60,132 nt of DNA from Bacteroidales bacterium (GTDB lineage: Bacteria > Bacteroidota > Bacteroidia > Bacteroidales > P3): positions 1-60,132 of the forward strand of contig JAQVXZ010000014.1 in the NCBI GenBank assembly GCA_028708845.1. Reading direction: 5' to 3'. The notes below the pieces were generated by a model. The model made no database searches. It had not been told where the DNA came from and saw only the letters and a list, made by a program, of their open reading frames with translations. The position numbers were made by a program, and so were the translations under genes. Shown one piece after another: positions 17,400-25,257 of the stretch (position 1 is the first letter of the stretch; each line of letters starts with the position of its first letter).

Positions 17400-17813
17400 T
17401 TATTCTAATTCTGACGTTTCGTAATTTACTTCCTTCCCGTCTTCAAATCTCTTAACAATATGCTTATTTTTAACAATTAACATTACATTTACATCCTTCT
17501 TTTTTAGAAAATCATAAAAAGTAGCTTGATATTCTCCATCAGGCACATCAAACTCTGTGACTACAAAATTTTTAGATTTATCATATCTGTAAAAACCAAT
17601 TGTGCATGTTCCATCACCTTTGTTATAAGACATTCCTGCAAATGTCCAACCTGCATCTTTCATCGAAGCTATAGTGTCTTTTACTTTATCAGGTTTTACA
17701 GTAACGGTTGTTTCTCTTTTATCTTTATTATCTGATTTTTCAATGTTATTACAATAAGTAATTGTATTAAACCCAAATAATCCGATTAATAATACTAATA
17801 TAATCTTTTTCAT
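17400..17813 (-). CDS. Exported protein of unknown function
   Basis: I start the gene at the ATG at 17811-17813 (MKKIILVLLIGLFGFNTITYC), because that gives a normal signal peptide; the frame is open 32 codons further upstream without a signal. The mature part (about 115 aa) contains VKDTIASMKDAGWTFAGMS and is probably periplasmic. It starts 7 nt after the preceding lipoprotein gene, so the two form one unit, ended by the hairpin at 17350. I do not recognise the family. Confidence 0.75.
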   Translation of the reverse strand: MKKIILVLLIGLFGFNTITYCNNIEKSDNKDKRETTVTVKPDKVKDTIASMKDAGWTFAGMSYNKGDGTCTIGFYRYDKSKNFVVTEFDVPDGEYQATFYDFLKKKDVNVMLIVKNKHIVKRFEDGKEVNYETSELE

Positions 17814-17820
17814 AAGGCAA

Positions 17821-18264
17821 TTAATATTGATTATACCAACAAGGCTCTTCACTATCAAATATAACATTATAAGAAATACTTTCTGCTTGAGGTAATCCAC
17901 TTTGGGCAACTAACATTACACACGGATAACTTTTAGATAGTTCCATTGCTCTATTAATTGCAGCATTTTCATCCCAATAAAGATTTGATTTTGGAGCAAG
18001 ATTTAAATCTTGTTTTTCACCATCTACCCATCTCTCAATTAAAATATTATCTTTATATATACTTTTTACTTCAATTTTTCTTCCAGAATTTGAAAAGAAA
18101 TATCCAATATATATTCCATCAGGTATTACAATATTTTTCACCGTTTGCTGTGATATTGTATTATTTGATGTTATTTCATCTTCATTTGTGCATGAAATAA
18201 AACTAAAACTCATAAACAATATTAATAATATTGTAAATGTTATTGTTTTTTTTGCAGTATTCAT
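17821..18264 (-). CDS. Putative lipoprotein
   Basis: The 147-aa product has a signal ending FMSFSFISC (lipobox Cys at about residue 26) and an acidic tether NEDEITSN. The mature region contains GIYIGYFFSNSGRKIEVKS and an SYPCVML segment. It is the first gene of a two-gene leftward unit with the exported protein at 17400. No family was recognised. Confidence 0.7.
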   Translation of the reverse strand: MNTAKKTITFTILLILFMSFSFISCTNEDEITSNNTISQQTVKNIVIPDGIYIGYFFSNSGRKIEVKSIYKDNILIERWVDGEKQDLNLAPKSNLYWDENAAINRAMELSKSYPCVMLVAQSGLPQAESISYNVIFDSEEPCWYNQY

Positions 18265-18609
18265 ATTTGTTTGTTTTTTATTATTAAATTGTATAAAATT
18301 TATCTCCTTTATTATGGTATTTATTGTTTAATTCCAAAAGATGGGAGAATGGTAATACTACCTGCATCAAATGGAACTTATTTTTCCAAATTATTTTTAC
18401 CTAAAAGGGAAATATAGTCCGAAGCATAAAAAATAGCAAGATTTTTATAACATATAAATATAAAACATAAAGGATAAAATAATGAATAAATACAATTCTG
18501 TATATATGTATTATATTCTAAAATCATTAAATTTTTCATAGAATATTTCTAAAATTTCATGCAAATATAAAATAAAAAATTAGAAAAAACAAGTTTTAAT
18601 GATTAAATT
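18265..18609. other. AT-rich intergenic region without a recognisable gene
   Basis: About 345 bp of AT-rich sequence separate the lipoprotein start (18264) from the tsaC stop. I see no open frame with a plausible start, no strong hairpin and no clear promoter consensus. Confidence 0.5.
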
Positions 18610-19152
18610 TTATCTTATTTTAATTATCTCACCCTTAAGAGTAATCTTGTAGATAGGAGAGGATTGTTCTGTTACTTTGTCTCTGTCTACATCTACAATA
18701 AAATCAACGTGATTCTTAATCCTCTTGCTTATTTCATTAAAACAAGTGGGCGATGGTTTATTGCTTAGATTGGCTGAGGTGCTAACGATTGGTTTGCCAA
18801 ATTCTTTAATAAGCTTCTGGGAATATTCGTGATGAGGTATTCTTATACCTATTGTTTCATCCTGTGAGAGTAGTTCTATTGGTAGGTTTTTCGATTGAGG
18901 ATATATTATGGTTAGAGGGGGTTGGTGCTTTTTCATTAAATCTATTGCAATAGGAGGAATCCTCTCTACATACTCTCTTAGCATATCAATATCGGAAACT
19001 AAAAGTAAAAGGTTCTTGGTATTATCCCTTCCTTTAAGTTTAATAATGCGCTTAATAGCTAAGGGTTGAGTTGCATCGCATCCCAACCCCCAGATAGTGT
19101 CGGTAGGATAAAGAATTATCCCTCCATTTTTCAAGATTTCAACTTCTTGCAT
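18610..19152 (-). CDS. tsaC: Threonylcarbamoyl-AMP synthase (Sua5/YciO/YrdC family)
   Basis: The 180-aa protein shows the YrdC-fold motifs GGIILYPTDTIWGLGCDA (about residues 10-27), LKGRDNTKNLLLLV and STSANLSN. It makes threonylcarbamoyl-AMP from threonine, bicarbonate and ATP, the first step of t6A formation on ANN-decoding tRNAs. The same t6A is the substrate of MtaB, encoded at 45108-46394. It lacks the Sua5 extension, so it is the short TsaC/YwlC-like form. It lies 29 nt downstream of the pepE-like gene. Confidence 0.9.
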   Translation of the reverse strand: MQEVEILKNGGIILYPTDTIWGLGCDATQPLAIKRIIKLKGRDNTKNLLLLVSDIDMLREYVERIPPIAIDLMKKHQPPLTIIYPQSKNLPIELLSQDETIGIRIPHHEYSQKLIKEFGKPIVSTSANLSNKPSPTCFNEISKRIKNHVDFIVDVDRDKVTEQSSPIYKITLKGEIIKIR

Positions 19153-19181
19153 TTTTTTGTTTTAATCAATTATTAAATCTC

Positions 19182-19901
19182 TTAGCTCATTAAGAAATTG
19201 ATATCGTCTTTTAGTGTAAATTCTTTTGCTTCCATGGTGCCACGGAAAACCTTCATCTTATTATCTCTTCCGATAAGAGTAAGCTTTCCATTTTCAAGAT
19301 TAAGTGCTGTTGCTTCTCTAATTCCTGCAACCCACATCTTAGGTTCAACCTTTAGGAACTCACCCAAACGCTCATCTCTTGTTTCTCCACCATGTTTAGG
19401 GTCGAAGAAATCAGTATAGTGAGGGTTGATTTGGAAAGGAACTAAGTTCATGCAAACGAAACTTTCTGGCTCAATAATTGGCATATCATTAGTTGTCTTA
19501 AGTGTTGGTCCTGCAATATTTGATCCTGCACTCCAACCCATATAAGGCATTCCAAGGTTTGATCTTTCTGATATTTCGTTCATTATCTTGTTGCGGTATA
19601 GTTCATAAACCAAATGGAAGGTATTACCACCTCCAACTGCAACGCATTTTGCATCTCTAACTGCTTTAACTGCATCTTTTTCTTTATGAATGCTGTATAG
19701 GTTAAGTCCAAGTGTTGTGAAAACTGCCTTTACCTTTTCTTCATAAATATCATATCCCATAGAAACACCTGCATAAGGAATAAAAAGTACGTCTTTAACT
19801 CCGTGCTTATTGCAAAAGTCCTTAATCATATCCTTACACCAGCCTAGATATTCTTCTCCTGGATTTGTTGAGTTGCTTATCAATAAAAGTTTTCTGTTCA
19901 T
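19182..19901 (-). CDS. pepE: Peptidase E (alpha-aspartyl dipeptidase)
   Basis: The 239-aa cytoplasmic protein opens MNRKLLLISNSTNPGEEYLG and has VGGGNTFHLV followed by the nucleophile elbow GWSAGSN (Ser124). These are the signatures of family S51, which removes N-terminal aspartate from dipeptides. The QINPHYTDF segment carries the expected catalytic-region histidine. A TATCTTTG promoter element on the minus strand at 20065-20072 probably drives it. Confidence 0.92.
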   Translation of the reverse strand: MNRKLLLISNSTNPGEEYLGWCKDMIKDFCNKHGVKDVLFIPYAGVSMGYDIYEEKVKAVFTTLGLNLYSIHKEKDAVKAVRDAKCVAVGGGNTFHLVYELYRNKIMNEISERSNLGMPYMGWSAGSNIAGPTLKTTNDMPIIEPESFVCMNLVPFQINPHYTDFFDPKHGGETRDERLGEFLKVEPKMWVAGIREATALNLENGKLTLIGRDNKMKVFRGTMEAKEFTLKDDINFLMS

Positions 19902-19946
19902 TGTTATTATTGTTTAAAAGTTATTATAAAATATAGTTTTTTAAGA

Positions 19947-20003
19947 TTACATTGTTGCAATTATTATAACGAAGATACCCATAAAGACAAAATACAACGC
20001 CAT
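19947..20003 (-). CDS. Possible tiny membrane peptide upstream of pepE
   Basis: An 18-codon frame encodes MALYFVFMGIFVIIIATM, wholly hydrophobic like a single transmembrane helix. The open frame extends eight codons further upstream (ETIIGLCL) without an ATG. It lies between the minus promoter at 20065-20072 and pepE. Chance is a real possibility given the AT content; only the concentration of hydrophobic residues argues for a gene. Confidence 0.2.
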   Translation of the reverse strand: MALYFVFMGIFVIIIATM

Positions 20004-20064
20004 TAGACAAAGTCCAATAATTGTCTCTTAACATGGTTTTCTGTTATTTAAATTGTTTCATAGG

Positions 20065-20072
20065 CAAAGATA
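20065..20072 (-). promoter_or_regulatory. -7 box TATCTTTG before pepE
   Basis: The minus strand reads TATCTTTG here, a full match to TANNTTTG, about 160 nt before the pepE start. I see no strong -33 TTTG at the right distance. Confidence 0.35.
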
Positions 20073-20120
20073 TATAATTTTTTTGTAATTTCGCAACTCA
20101 AATTAATATAAAACAAATAA

Positions 20121-22169
20121 ATGCAATTTCTTAATCCATATTTTCTTTTCGGTTTATTTGCAATAGCTATTCCCATCATCATACACTTGTTTAATTTCAG
20201 AAGATTTAAGAAAGTCTATTTCACTAATGTAAGGTTTTTGAAAGATATTGAGATTAGCACTAAAAAGCAGAAACAAGTTAGGAATAGAGTTTTGCTACTA
20301 GTTAGAATCTTGGCTATCGTCTTCTTAGTCCTCTTCTTTTCTCAGCCCTATTTCCCTAATTCTGATAAGAAACTTGTTGAGAAAGGCTTAAATGCTGTTG
20401 TTATTTGTGTGGATAATAGCTTTTCTATGCAAAACCAAGGTAGAGAGGGGCGTCTTTTGGATGAGGCTAAACTAAAAGCTAGAGAGATAATAGGTCAGTA
20501 TAATAATAACGATGAGTTTCTTCTACTAACTATGGATATGGAGGGAAAACATCAGCAATTTGTTAGCAAGGAAAAGTTTGTTGAGCTATTAGATGAGGTT
20601 GAAATATCCCCTAAGTCAGAACCTAACTCAAAACTTATAAGTCGTTCATTTGATTTACTTAGTACCAAACAAGGATATAATAAAAGGTATTTCTTTATTT
20701 CAGACTTTCAAGTTACAGCTTTTGACTCAGAGAAATTTCCTAATGATACCACTATTAAATCTCTCCTTGTTCCTTTGCAAGCTAATAATATTAATAATAT
20801 ATATGTAGATTCAATATCTTTTGTTGACCCTATATTTCAGGTTGGAGAGAATGTTAAGATAGATATTAGGCTAGTAAATAAATCAGACAAGAGGGCAGAG
20901 GCTGTGTCGGTTAAACTCTTTTTAGATGATAAACAAATAGCAGTTTCAAGTATAGATTTGGAGAAGAACCAAACCAAGAACTTAGAACTAACTTTCAATC
21001 TCCAAAAGCACGGCATTCAACATGGAAGAATTAGCATTATCGACAACCCAATAACCTTTGATGATGATTTCTTCTTTACTCTCCAAACCAATCCAACAAT
21101 TGAAGTCCTTTCAATCAATTCAAACAATCCAAATCCTTATATCAATCAGCTATTCTCTAATAATAAAGAAATAACTCTTAGGAATATGAGTGAGAAATCA
21201 ATTGACTTTAATGAGTTTTCCAATTTCTCACTAATTATTCTAAATGCAATAACTGAGTTTTCAAGCGGACTAGCCTCAGAACTTATTCGTTATAGAGAAA
21301 ATGGAGGTTCTGTTCTAATTATTCCTTCACTAACAATGGACTTGCAGTCTTTCCAGGCTTCAATGAACTTGCTTTCACTTCCACAATATACAGAACTTGT
21401 GCAAAAAGAAAATAAGGTATCCACAATTGACCAAGATAATAAGCTTTTTAGAGGGGTGTTTAGCACTGAGGTAGATAATATGGAAATGCCTAAGGTTAAG
21501 AAATACTTTAGGTTGTCCTCTTCCACCAAGACATCAAGGGAGTCAATAATGAAGTTACAAAGCCAAGAGGACTTTCTCTTAGTTAGTCAGAAGGACGCAT
21601 CGAGGGTTTATATATTTTCAAGCAACCTAAGTGATGATTTTACAGACTTCATTAAGCAAGCTTTGTTTGTGCCAACCATTTGGAATATGGCATTATTTAG
21701 TCAGGTAGTTCCAAAACCTTATTATTTTATTACAGACAAAAAGCCTATCGATATTTCAATGTTAAAGGATATATCAAAAATTCTTGTTCCAGAGATTGTT
21801 TCAACGGATAATAATATTTCATTTATTCCTCAGTTTATTAAAGAGAAACAAAAGCAAAGTATTGTTTTGCATAATCAAGCCAGAGAGTCAGGAAACTATA
21901 ATATTGTTGAAAAAGGCAAGGTATATGGAGGCTTATCTCTAAACTATGAGAGAGGAGAGTCAGACCTTAGTTTTCTTAGTCCAAAGGACATAAACTCTAA
22001 GTTGTCGAAAGGATTATTGAAAGACTATAATGTCTTAGAAACCAAACAGCAATTAATAAGCACTTACTTTAAAAAGTCACAAAACAGTTTTCCAGTATCA
22101 ATAATTTTACTAATTTTGCTCTTTATTTGCTTGTCAGTAGAAACTTTTATATTATTTAGAAACAGATAG
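20121..22169 (+). CDS. BatA-like N-terminal membrane / VWA-type protein
   Basis: The 682-aa protein begins MQFLNPYFLFGLFAIAIPII, then HLFNFRRFKKVYFTNVRFL, the aerotolerance-regulator (BatA) N-terminal signature. Transmembrane segments lie at about 5-22 and 57-78 and at the C-terminus (about 655-678). A von Willebrand-like domain follows with VDNSFSM, a MIDAS-type DxSxS. The large middle part (about 250-640) is probably periplasmic. It heads a rightward group with DUF2461 (5-nt gap) and DUF3078. The substrate or partner is unknown. Confidence 0.8.
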   Translation: MQFLNPYFLFGLFAIAIPIIIHLFNFRRFKKVYFTNVRFLKDIEISTKKQKQVRNRVLLLVRILAIVFLVLFFSQPYFPNSDKKLVEKGLNAVVICVDNSFSMQNQGREGRLLDEAKLKAREIIGQYNNNDEFLLLTMDMEGKHQQFVSKEKFVELLDEVEISPKSEPNSKLISRSFDLLSTKQGYNKRYFFISDFQVTAFDSEKFPNDTTIKSLLVPLQANNINNIYVDSISFVDPIFQVGENVKIDIRLVNKSDKRAEAVSVKLFLDDKQIAVSSIDLEKNQTKNLELTFNLQKHGIQHGRISIIDNPITFDDDFFFTLQTNPTIEVLSINSNNPNPYINQLFSNNKEITLRNMSEKSIDFNEFSNFSLIILNAITEFSSGLASELIRYRENGGSVLIIPSLTMDLQSFQASMNLLSLPQYTELVQKENKVSTIDQDNKLFRGVFSTEVDNMEMPKVKKYFRLSSSTKTSRESIMKLQSQEDFLLVSQKDASRVYIFSSNLSDDFTDFIKQALFVPTIWNMALFSQVVPKPYYFITDKKPIDISMLKDISKILVPEIVSTDNNISFIPQFIKEKQKQSIVLHNQARESGNYNIVEKGKVYGGLSLNYERGESDLSFLSPKDINSKLSKGLLKDYNVLETKQQLISTYFKKSQNSFPVSIILLILLFICLSVETFILFRNR

Positions 22170-22174
22170 TTGAT

Positions 22175-22846
22175 ATGAATACATGTTTTTCAAAGGAGTT
22201 TTTTGAATGTTTAAAAGATATTAGACTGAATAATAACGGCACTTGGTATCAAGAAAACAAGGATAGAGTCAATGCAGCTCGTAAGGAAATGGAGAACTTT
22301 GCAAACCTTTTAATTCCTGGGGTTAAAGCGTTTGATACTAATATTGGTCTCTATGAAGGCAAACAAACAATGTATAGGCAACACCGCGATATTAGATTCT
22401 CTAAAGATAAATCCTCTCTCAAAACCTATATCTCCTCTGTAATTTATTATGGAAACGATAAAAAGGTTAATATGCCATGCTATTATATCCATATAGAGGA
22501 AGGGCATTGTATGATTTCGGGCGGATTTTATACTCCTGAAAGAGATGATTTAAAAAAAATAAGGGATGAGATATTTTATAATGTTGAGGAGTTTGAACAA
22601 ATCATAAACAATAAAACCTTCAAACAATATTTCGATTCCATAAATAATGAAGAGCCTCTTAAGAATGCACCAAGAGGATATCCGAAAGACTGGGAACATA
22701 TAGACTACTTAAAGAATAAGAACTTTACTCCAACACATTTCTGCTCAATAGAGAAGGCAGAGGATAAAGATTTTATAAACTATGTACTCGAAGTCTATAA
22801 AGCACTTCACCCTTTCAATAAGTTTATGTTTAGAGCAATAAATTAA
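22175..22846 (+). CDS. DUF2461 (TIGR02453) family protein
   Basis: The 223-aa cytoplasmic protein has the family landmarks FFECLKDIRLNNNGTWYQEN, a KTYISSVIYYG segment, GGFYTPERDDLKKIRDEI and a C-terminal VLEVYKALHPFNKF. Members are widespread in Bacteroidota and have no established function. It follows the BatA-like gene by 5 nt and is surely co-transcribed. Confidence 0.85.
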   Translation: MNTCFSKEFFECLKDIRLNNNGTWYQENKDRVNAARKEMENFANLLIPGVKAFDTNIGLYEGKQTMYRQHRDIRFSKDKSSLKTYISSVIYYGNDKKVNMPCYYIHIEEGHCMISGGFYTPERDDLKKIRDEIFYNVEEFEQIINNKTFKQYFDSINNEEPLKNAPRGYPKDWEHIDYLKNKNFTPTHFCSIEKAEDKDFINYVLEVYKALHPFNKFMFRAIN

Positions 22847-22875
22847 AATTAAAAACAATATTAAATTAGAATTAA

Positions 22876-23820
22876 ATGAAAAGACTTTTTTTACTTATAA
22901 CAGGACTAATCCTTATGTCCAACCTAACATTTGCCCAAGATGCAGTTAGAGATAACGCTGTGAAAGCAATAAATGAGGCAGCCATTAGGGCATCAAAAAT
23001 AGTTGAAGACACAGTAGCAAAAGAGAAGTATTGGTATATAAAAAACAACCTAACCTTCAATACCGAACAAAATATGTTTACTAACTGGGAAGCAGGAGGG
23101 GTAAGCTCGTTTGCATTCTCAACCTTCTATAAGGGTTTCTTCAATTATAGCAAAAAGAAAGTGAAGTGGGATAACTCCGTTGAGCTTGGTTATGGAAAGA
23201 TGAGACAAGACAATAACGGAGAAGGGATTTTCGATAAAGGCAATATATTTAGAAAGAACGAAGATAAGATAGAACTTAACTCAATCATAGGATACAAGGC
23301 ATTCAGCAGTTGGAACTATTCAGCGCTTATTAACTTTAAATCACAATTCGATGAAGGATTTAAGAATGATACCGTATTAGTATCCTCATTCCTCTCACCA
23401 GCATACCTAACAACCTCAATAGGTATGGAATATAAGCCAAGACCATATCTTTCAGTCCTTCTTTCACCCCTAACAGGAAGAACAACCATTGTTGGAGATA
23501 ACCGTTTGGCTAAGAAAGGCAATTTTGGGTTAGAACAAGATGGTCATTATGACTTCGCATTTGGTTCTTATATCAAGATATTCTTTGAAAAGGAAGTCTT
23601 TAAGAATGTAAACGTTTTATCTAAACTAGAATTTTTCAACGACTACGACAAAGCACCATTCCTAACAAATACCGATATCAACTTTGAAACCTACGTAACA
23701 ATGAAGGTTAACAAATACCTATCAGCCTTTATCAATGTGCAAGTAGTATATGATTACGATTTCAGCACAGACCTACAATTTAAAGAAAGAATCGGTTTAT
23801 CCGTTCCTCTAAACTTCTAA
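22876..23820 (+). CDS. DUF3078 outer-membrane-type protein
   Basis: The 314-aa product has a signal peptide (MKRLFLLITGLILMSNLTFA) and a NMFTNWEAGGVSSFAFS segment diagnostic of DUF3078, followed by alternating strands ending LSVPLNF. The terminal aromatic and strand pattern suggest an outer-membrane beta-barrel. It is 29 nt after the DUF2461 gene. The function is unknown. Confidence 0.85.
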   Translation: MKRLFLLITGLILMSNLTFAQDAVRDNAVKAINEAAIRASKIVEDTVAKEKYWYIKNNLTFNTEQNMFTNWEAGGVSSFAFSTFYKGFFNYSKKKVKWDNSVELGYGKMRQDNNGEGIFDKGNIFRKNEDKIELNSIIGYKAFSSWNYSALINFKSQFDEGFKNDTVLVSSFLSPAYLTTSIGMEYKPRPYLSVLLSPLTGRTTIVGDNRLAKKGNFGLEQDGHYDFAFGSYIKIFFEKEVFKNVNVLSKLEFFNDYDKAPFLTNTDINFETYVTMKVNKYLSAFINVQVVYDYDFSTDLQFKERIGLSVPLNF

Positions 23821-23873
23821 GAGGTTTTTAATAATATCTTATTGGTTTTTTCTCTCTAACTCAATCTTCTTTA

Positions 23874-23965
23874 ATGAAACGAAGAGTTAGGGAAATGAAA
23901 CGAAGAGTTAGGGAAATGAAACGAAGAGTTAGAAAATTAAAATGAAGAGTTAGGAAATTAATACT
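23874..23965. repeat. 21-bp tandem repeats, locus 1 (GAAACGAAGA family)
   Basis: About four units of 21 bp with core ATGAAACGAAGAGTTAGGGA follow the DUF3078 stop. The units keep phase, so the plus strand reads MKRRVRE MKRRVRE MKRRVRKLK then stop (23874-23945). The same core recurs at about 29875-29945 (reverse orientation) and 39759-39845. It is probably a dispersed minisatellite and not a gene. Confidence 0.75.
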
Positions 23966-24040
23966 TCGTTTGGCTGGGAGGTATTATTTAGTGATGAAAT
24001 TTGAGATGAGGATGTAAATGGAAAGGGGAAACTTATAATT

Positions 24041-24265
24041 CTATAAGTCGAAGATATTCATCTGAACGGCGTCGAAAAGTCCTAATTGGTTTTCTGCTTC
24101 TGGCTCTAGTTCTTCAAGGTTTTCTTGTAGGTGAGTCCTTAGTATTCGTTTAATTGCAATGGTTTTGCCAATATTGTGTTTTGCACAGTAACGAGCCAAA
24201 AGTTTCTCGTCAGCCGCTGAGAGCTTTATCTTGTGAATGGAGGGTTTTTGTTTTTTATTTTTCAT
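24041..24265 (-). CDS. Small conserved-type protein, possible DNA-binding
   Basis: The 74-aa protein is basic at the N-terminus (MKNKKQKPSIHKIKLSAADE), then has LLARYCAKHNIGKTIAIKRI, which could be a helix-turn-helix or ribbon-helix-helix-type fold, and an acidic tail ending AVQMNIFDL. It diverges from kdsA, and a minus-strand TAATTTTG lies 19 nt before its start. The family is not certain. Confidence 0.6.
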   Translation of the reverse strand: MKNKKQKPSIHKIKLSAADEKLLARYCAKHNIGKTIAIKRILRTHLQENLEELEPEAENQLGLFDAVQMNIFDL

Positions 24266-24283
24266 TTCTGCCTAATATGGGTA

Positions 24284-24300
24284 CAAAATTATTAATTTTG
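24284..24300. promoter_or_regulatory. Back-to-back promoter elements for kdsA and the divergent small gene
   Basis: CAAAATTA (24284-24291, read as TAATTTTG on the minus strand) and TAATTTTG (24293-24300, plus) are mirror images one base apart. Each matches TANNTTTG and each points toward a gene: the small leftward gene (start 24265) and kdsA (start 24355). Confidence 0.45.
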
Positions 24301-24354
24301 CAATTCAATTACTAGCAAAGATAAAAAGAATTACTAACAAATAATGTTGATAGA

Positions 24355-25158
24355 ATGGATTTATACAATAATATAATAAATAATAAGGAGAATTTCTTTC
24401 TTATGGCTGGTCCTTGTGTGATTGAAAATAAGGATATGCCTTTTGAAATTGCTGAAAAACTTATTGAGATTACTAATAAGCTGGGTATAAAATTAATATT
24501 TAAGGCTTCTTATCGTAAGGCTAACCGCTCTAGTATTGATTCTTTCACTGGGATTGGTGATAAGGAGGCTTTGGAAGTTTTGAAAAGGCTTAGGGATAAA
24601 TATAATATTCCTGTTGTAACTGATATTCACTCTGCAGAGGAGGCTATTATTGCGGCTCATTATGTTGATATTATTCAAATTCCTGCTTTCCTTTGTCGTC
24701 AGACTGATATTCTTTTGGCAGCGGCAAAGACGGGAAAGATTGTTAATGTGAAGAAGGGGCAGTTTCTTTCGGCTGAGTCGATGAAGTATGTGGTTGAGAA
24801 GATTAGAACTTCTGGTAATAATCAAATTATGCTTACCGATAGGGGTACTATGTTTGGTTATCAAGACCTTATTGTTGATTTCCGTTCTATCCCTACTATG
24901 CAAGAAAATAACTTGCCTGTTATTATGGATATTACTCATTCTCTCCAACAGCCAAATCAGGTTTCGGGTGTTTCGGGTGGCTTACCAAAGATGATTGAGA
25001 CTATTGCTAAGGCTGCTATTGCGGTTGGGGCTGATGGTATATTTATGGAAACTCATCCTAATCCTAAGGTGGCTAAGAGTGATGGTAAGAATATGATTTC
25101 GCTTGATAGGGTTGAGGATTTACTTACTAAGCTTGTGAGAATAAAACGAGCTCTATAG
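24355..25158 (+). CDS. kdsA: 3-deoxy-8-phosphooctulonate synthase
   Basis: The 267-aa enzyme has FLMAGPCVIENKDMPFEIAE, FKASYRKANRSS, the PAFLCRQTDILLAAAKTGK block and FMETHPNP, all standard in KdsA. It condenses phosphoenolpyruvate with arabinose 5-phosphate to give KDO-8-phosphate for lipopolysaccharide, which implies a Gram-negative envelope. Its stop is a TAG, showing that TAG is used as a normal stop in this genome. The terminator at 25193 follows. Confidence 0.96.
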   Translation: MDLYNNIINNKENFFLMAGPCVIENKDMPFEIAEKLIEITNKLGIKLIFKASYRKANRSSIDSFTGIGDKEALEVLKRLRDKYNIPVVTDIHSAEEAIIAAHYVDIIQIPAFLCRQTDILLAAAKTGKIVNVKKGQFLSAESMKYVVEKIRTSGNNQIMLTDRGTMFGYQDLIVDFRSIPTMQENNLPVIMDITHSLQQPNQVSGVSGGLPKMIETIAKAAIAVGADGIFMETHPNPKVAKSDGKNMISLDRVEDLLTKLVRIKRAL

Positions 25159-25192
25159 GTTAGGGAGTCGTAAAAGACAAAACTTTATATAG

Positions 25193-25232
25193 AAAAAGAG
25201 GCTGCTAAATTAATTTAGATCAGCCTCTTTTT
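25193..25232. terminator. Bidirectional terminator between kdsA and the type IX substrate gene
   Basis: AAAAAGAGGCTG (25193-25204) pairs with CAGCCTCTTTTT (25221-25232) over a 16-nt loop. It has a T-run on both strands and lies between convergent genes, so it can end both transcripts. Confidence 0.85.
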
Positions 25233-25257
25233 GGTTTACGAGATTTTCTTATTGAGT

